Source: Bacteroidota bacterium (GTDB lineage Bacteria; Bacteroidota; Bacteroidia; Chitinophagales; Chitinophagaceae). From it: DNA of 9,538 nt. The stretch lies in NCBI GenBank assembly GCA_947441205.1, contig CANETM010000050.1, positions 1-9,538 of the forward strand, read 5' to 3'. This document shows positions 8,120 through 9,538 of this stretch, piece after piece. Each line of letters begins with the position of its first letter. Position 1 is the first letter of the stretch. A program made the translations under genes and the position numbers. The notes below the pieces were generated by a model. That model was not told the DNA's origin, searched no databases, and saw nothing but the letters and a program-made list of their open reading frames with translations.

Positions 8120-8135
8120 TCATTTTGATTGCTCC
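8113..8135. terminator. Hairpin spanning the abutting stop codons of the kinase and lipA genes
   Basis: GGAGTAATCA (8113-8122), a TTT loop (8123-8125) and TGATTGCTCC (8126-8135) form a 10-pair stem. In the plus-strand RNA all ten pair, counting one U-G wobble (8117 with 8131). In the minus-strand RNA that pair becomes an A-C mismatch. The hairpin includes both stop codons, TAA (8117-8119) and TGA (8122-8120 on the minus strand). No run of U follows on either side, so it may slow or end transcription weakly, or protect 3' ends, rather than being a classical terminator. Confidence 0.5.
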
Positions 8136-9040
8136 TCCAACCATTTATTTCTACCCCATCCTGATATAACGTGTTTTTCACTATGATAGGATGATCTCAC
8201 CAATGGTCCACTTTCAACATAATCAAATCCTAGTTCATAGCCAATTTGTCTAAGCTCCGCAAATTCATCGGGGTGAACAAAACGTTGCACTGGCAAATGC
8301 TTTTTTGTTGGTTGTAAATATTGTCCAAGTGTTAATACATCACACCCAACATTCACTAAGTCTTTCATAGTTTGAATCACTTCATGCTTTTCCTCTCCTA
8401 TTCCTAACATCAATCCAGTTTTTGTACGACGGCCTCCTTTTTTCAAAGCCTCCAATACACCTAAACTACGATCGTATTTTGCTTGAACGCGCACTCGTCT
8501 TGTATTACGTTCAACTGTTTCCATATTATGACTTACTACTTCAGGTGCAGCTTCAATAATTCGATCAATTTGTTCTTGAATACCTCTAAAATCAGGTATT
8601 AAAGTTTCCAATGTAGTTTCAGGAGACAAAGTTCTAATAGCTTTAATCGTATTTGCCCAAATAATGGAACCGCCATCAGGCAATTCATCTCTATCTACAC
8701 TCGTTAATACAGCATGCTTTACTTTCATTAAAAATACGGCTTCAGCAACACGTTGTGGCTCATCCCATTCAACTGGCTTAGGACGACCTGTAGCGACAGC
8801 ACAAAACTGACAACTTCTTGTACATATATTACCTAGAATCATAAAGGTTGCTGTTCCTTCCCCCCAGCATTCACCCATGTTTGGGCAGTTACCGCTTTCA
8901 CAAATGGTGTGCAATTTATGATTATCCACTAATCCCCTAACATGCTTATAGCTTTCTCCAATTGGAAGTTTTACTCTTAACCAATCAGGTTTTTTTAAGC
9001 GCTCAGCAGGTTGTGCATTCAGGATAGGTAGTTCTTGCAT
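8120..9040 (-). CDS. lipA: Lipoyl synthase (radical SAM)
   Basis: Inserts two sulfur atoms at C6 and C8 of octanoyl groups bound to E2 subunits of 2-oxoacid dehydrogenases and to the glycine-cleavage H protein, in the cytosol. Numbered from the chosen start (306 residues), the LipA-specific auxiliary cluster motif CESGNCPNMGEC gives Cys47, Cys52 and Cys58. The radical SAM motif CTRSCQFC gives Cys73, Cys77 and Cys80. VRSSYHS near 281-287 contains the conserved C-terminal RSSY serine that ligates the auxiliary cluster. The frame stays open up to an ATG at 9109, but the ATG at 9040 (MQELPILN) is preferred. It gives the usual LipA length, the extra 23 residues do not resemble LipA, and an exact promoter element TATTTTTG lies at 9067-9060, inside the longer frame. 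The gene converges on the sugar kinase with no gap and diverges from the OsmC-family gene. It has no functional tie to the sugar genes. Confidence 0.96.
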   Translation of the reverse strand: MQELPILNAQPAERLKKPDWLRVKLPIGESYKHVRGLVDNHKLHTICESGNCPNMGECWGEGTATFMILGNICTRSCQFCAVATGRPKPVEWDEPQRVAEAVFLMKVKHAVLTSVDRDELPDGGSIIWANTIKAIRTLSPETTLETLIPDFRGIQEQIDRIIEAAPEVVSHNMETVERNTRRVRVQAKYDRSLGVLEALKKGGRRTKTGLMLGIGEEKHEVIQTMKDLVNVGCDVLTLGQYLQPTKKHLPVQRFVHPDEFAELRQIGYELGFDYVESGPLVRSSYHSEKHVISGWGRNKWLEEQSK

Positions 9041-9059
9041 ATGTTCAAAATTAACATCG

Positions 9060-9067
9060 CAAAAATA
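9060..9067 (-). promoter_or_regulatory. lipA promoter -7 element
   Basis: TATTTTTG on the minus strand matches the Bacteroidota -7 consensus TAnnTTTG exactly and is followed by C. It ends 19 bases before the ATG at 9040, predicting a leader of roughly 12 bases. A clear TTG -33 element at the usual distance is not seen. It supports the shorter lipA start. Confidence 0.5.
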
Positions 9068-9083
9068 CAAGACTTGAGGGGAA

Positions 9084-9091
9084 TAAATTTG
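9084..9091 (+). promoter_or_regulatory. OsmC-family gene promoter -7 element
   Basis: TAAATTTG is an exact match to TAnnTTTG on the plus strand, ending 37 bases before the ATG at 9129. No good -33 TTG lies at the normal spacing; the TTG at 9074-9076 is too near. It stands back to back with the lipA element, 16 bases apart. Confidence 0.4.
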
Positions 9092-9128
9092 TAATTTTAC
9101 CAAAATCATAAAACCAATATCATTAATT

Positions 9129-9533
9129 ATGACAGCTACAGTAACCTACGAATCCAATTTAAGAACAACCTGCCTTCATTTACAAAGTGGATCTGCAATT
9201 GAAACTGATGCCCCAACCGACAACAAAGGAAAAGGGGAAAGATTTTCACCTACCGACTTAATAGCAACCGGTCTTGGTGCTTGTATGATAACCACAATGG
9301 GTATTAAAGCTCAAACAATGGATATCGCATTAGATGGTGCAAAGGTAGAAGTGACTAAGGTAATGGTTTCAGATCCAAGAAGAATTGGGAAAATAATTGC
9401 ACATGTCACCATGCCTACACTTAATTTAGATGAAAAAACAATTGAAATTTTAGAGCGTGTAGCTAGAACCTGCCCAGTAGAAAGAAGTTTGCATCCTGAT
9501 GTTGAATTGGATATTCAATTCAATTGGCTATAA
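9129..9533 (+). CDS. OsmC/Ohr-family protein, probable thiol peroxidase or redox protein
   Basis: A 134-residue small cytosolic protein of the OsmC superfamily. ERFSPTDLIATGLGACM (37-53) fits the family core helix that carries the first active cysteine (Cys52). RTCPVERSLHPDVEL (113-127) carries the second (Cys115), in the position of the family's partner cysteine. A third cysteine, Cys5 of the TTCLHL strand at Cys15, is not conserved in the family. OsmC and Ohr proteins reduce organic hydroperoxides through this cysteine pair, often as dimers. The sequence looks closer to the general OsmC/YhfA-like branch than to Ohr, which has a different motif around the first cysteine, so peroxidase activity is likely but not certain. 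The gene is complete, with stop TAA at 9531-9533. It diverges from lipA with 88 bases between start codons, counting the shorter lipA start, and has its own promoter-like element. Only five bases follow it. Confidence 0.88.
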   Translation: MTATVTYESNLRTTCLHLQSGSAIETDAPTDNKGKGERFSPTDLIATGLGACMITTMGIKAQTMDIALDGAKVEVTKVMVSDPRRIGKIIAHVTMPTLNLDEKTIEILERVARTCPVERSLHPDVELDIQFNWL

Positions 9534-9538
9534 TCATA

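Overview
The window is AT-rich (about one third G+C by eye) and looks like a chromosomal segment of a member of the Bacteroidota, possibly Chitinophagales or Sphingobacteriia-like. The grounds are the style of GlgA, GlgC and LipA, a cyclomaltodextrinase-type GH13 enzyme with an N-terminal sandwich domain, start codons without Shine-Dalgarno sequences, and two exact TAnnTTTG promoter elements of the kind used by the Bacteroidota primary sigma factor. The genus cannot be told from the sequence. Coding density is very high. The longest gap without a gene is 145 bases, and no mobile element, CRISPR array, RNA gene or phage feature is visible.

Left half (minus strand, 5285 down to 1): a tightly spaced run of four genes. 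In transcription order they are glycogen synthase glgA, ADP-glucose pyrophosphorylase glgC, a GPH/SLC45-type MFS transporter for maltose-like sugars, and a secreted GH13 alpha-glucan hydrolase that runs off the left edge. Gaps are 18, 9 and 11 bases, so this is very probably one operon. It joins outside alpha-glucan breakdown and import to intracellular glycogen synthesis.

Middle (plus strand, 5431 to 8119): divergent from glgA across a 145-base promoter region lie a large FHS-type sugar transporter (FucP/GluP relatives) and a ROK-family sugar kinase, probably glucokinase. Together the two sides suggest a glucose and alpha-glucan economy. Periplasmic GH13 releases maltose and glucose, the two transporters bring them in, the kinase makes glucose 6-phosphate, and after phosphoglucomutase (not in the window) GlgC and GlgA store the excess as glycogen. 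Branching enzyme and phosphorylase are not in the window.

Right end: lipoyl synthase lipA (minus) converges on the kinase so closely that the two stop codons abut, inside a hairpin. An OsmC-family protein (plus) diverges from lipA. These two are housekeeping or stress genes unrelated to the sugar block.

No new biological system is evident. The most unusual points are the transporter's two apparent inserted helix pairs and missing FucP-type acidic residues, the loss of all three zinc-site cysteines in the kinase, the stop-codon hairpin, and a probable lipA start 69 bases inside the longest reading frame.
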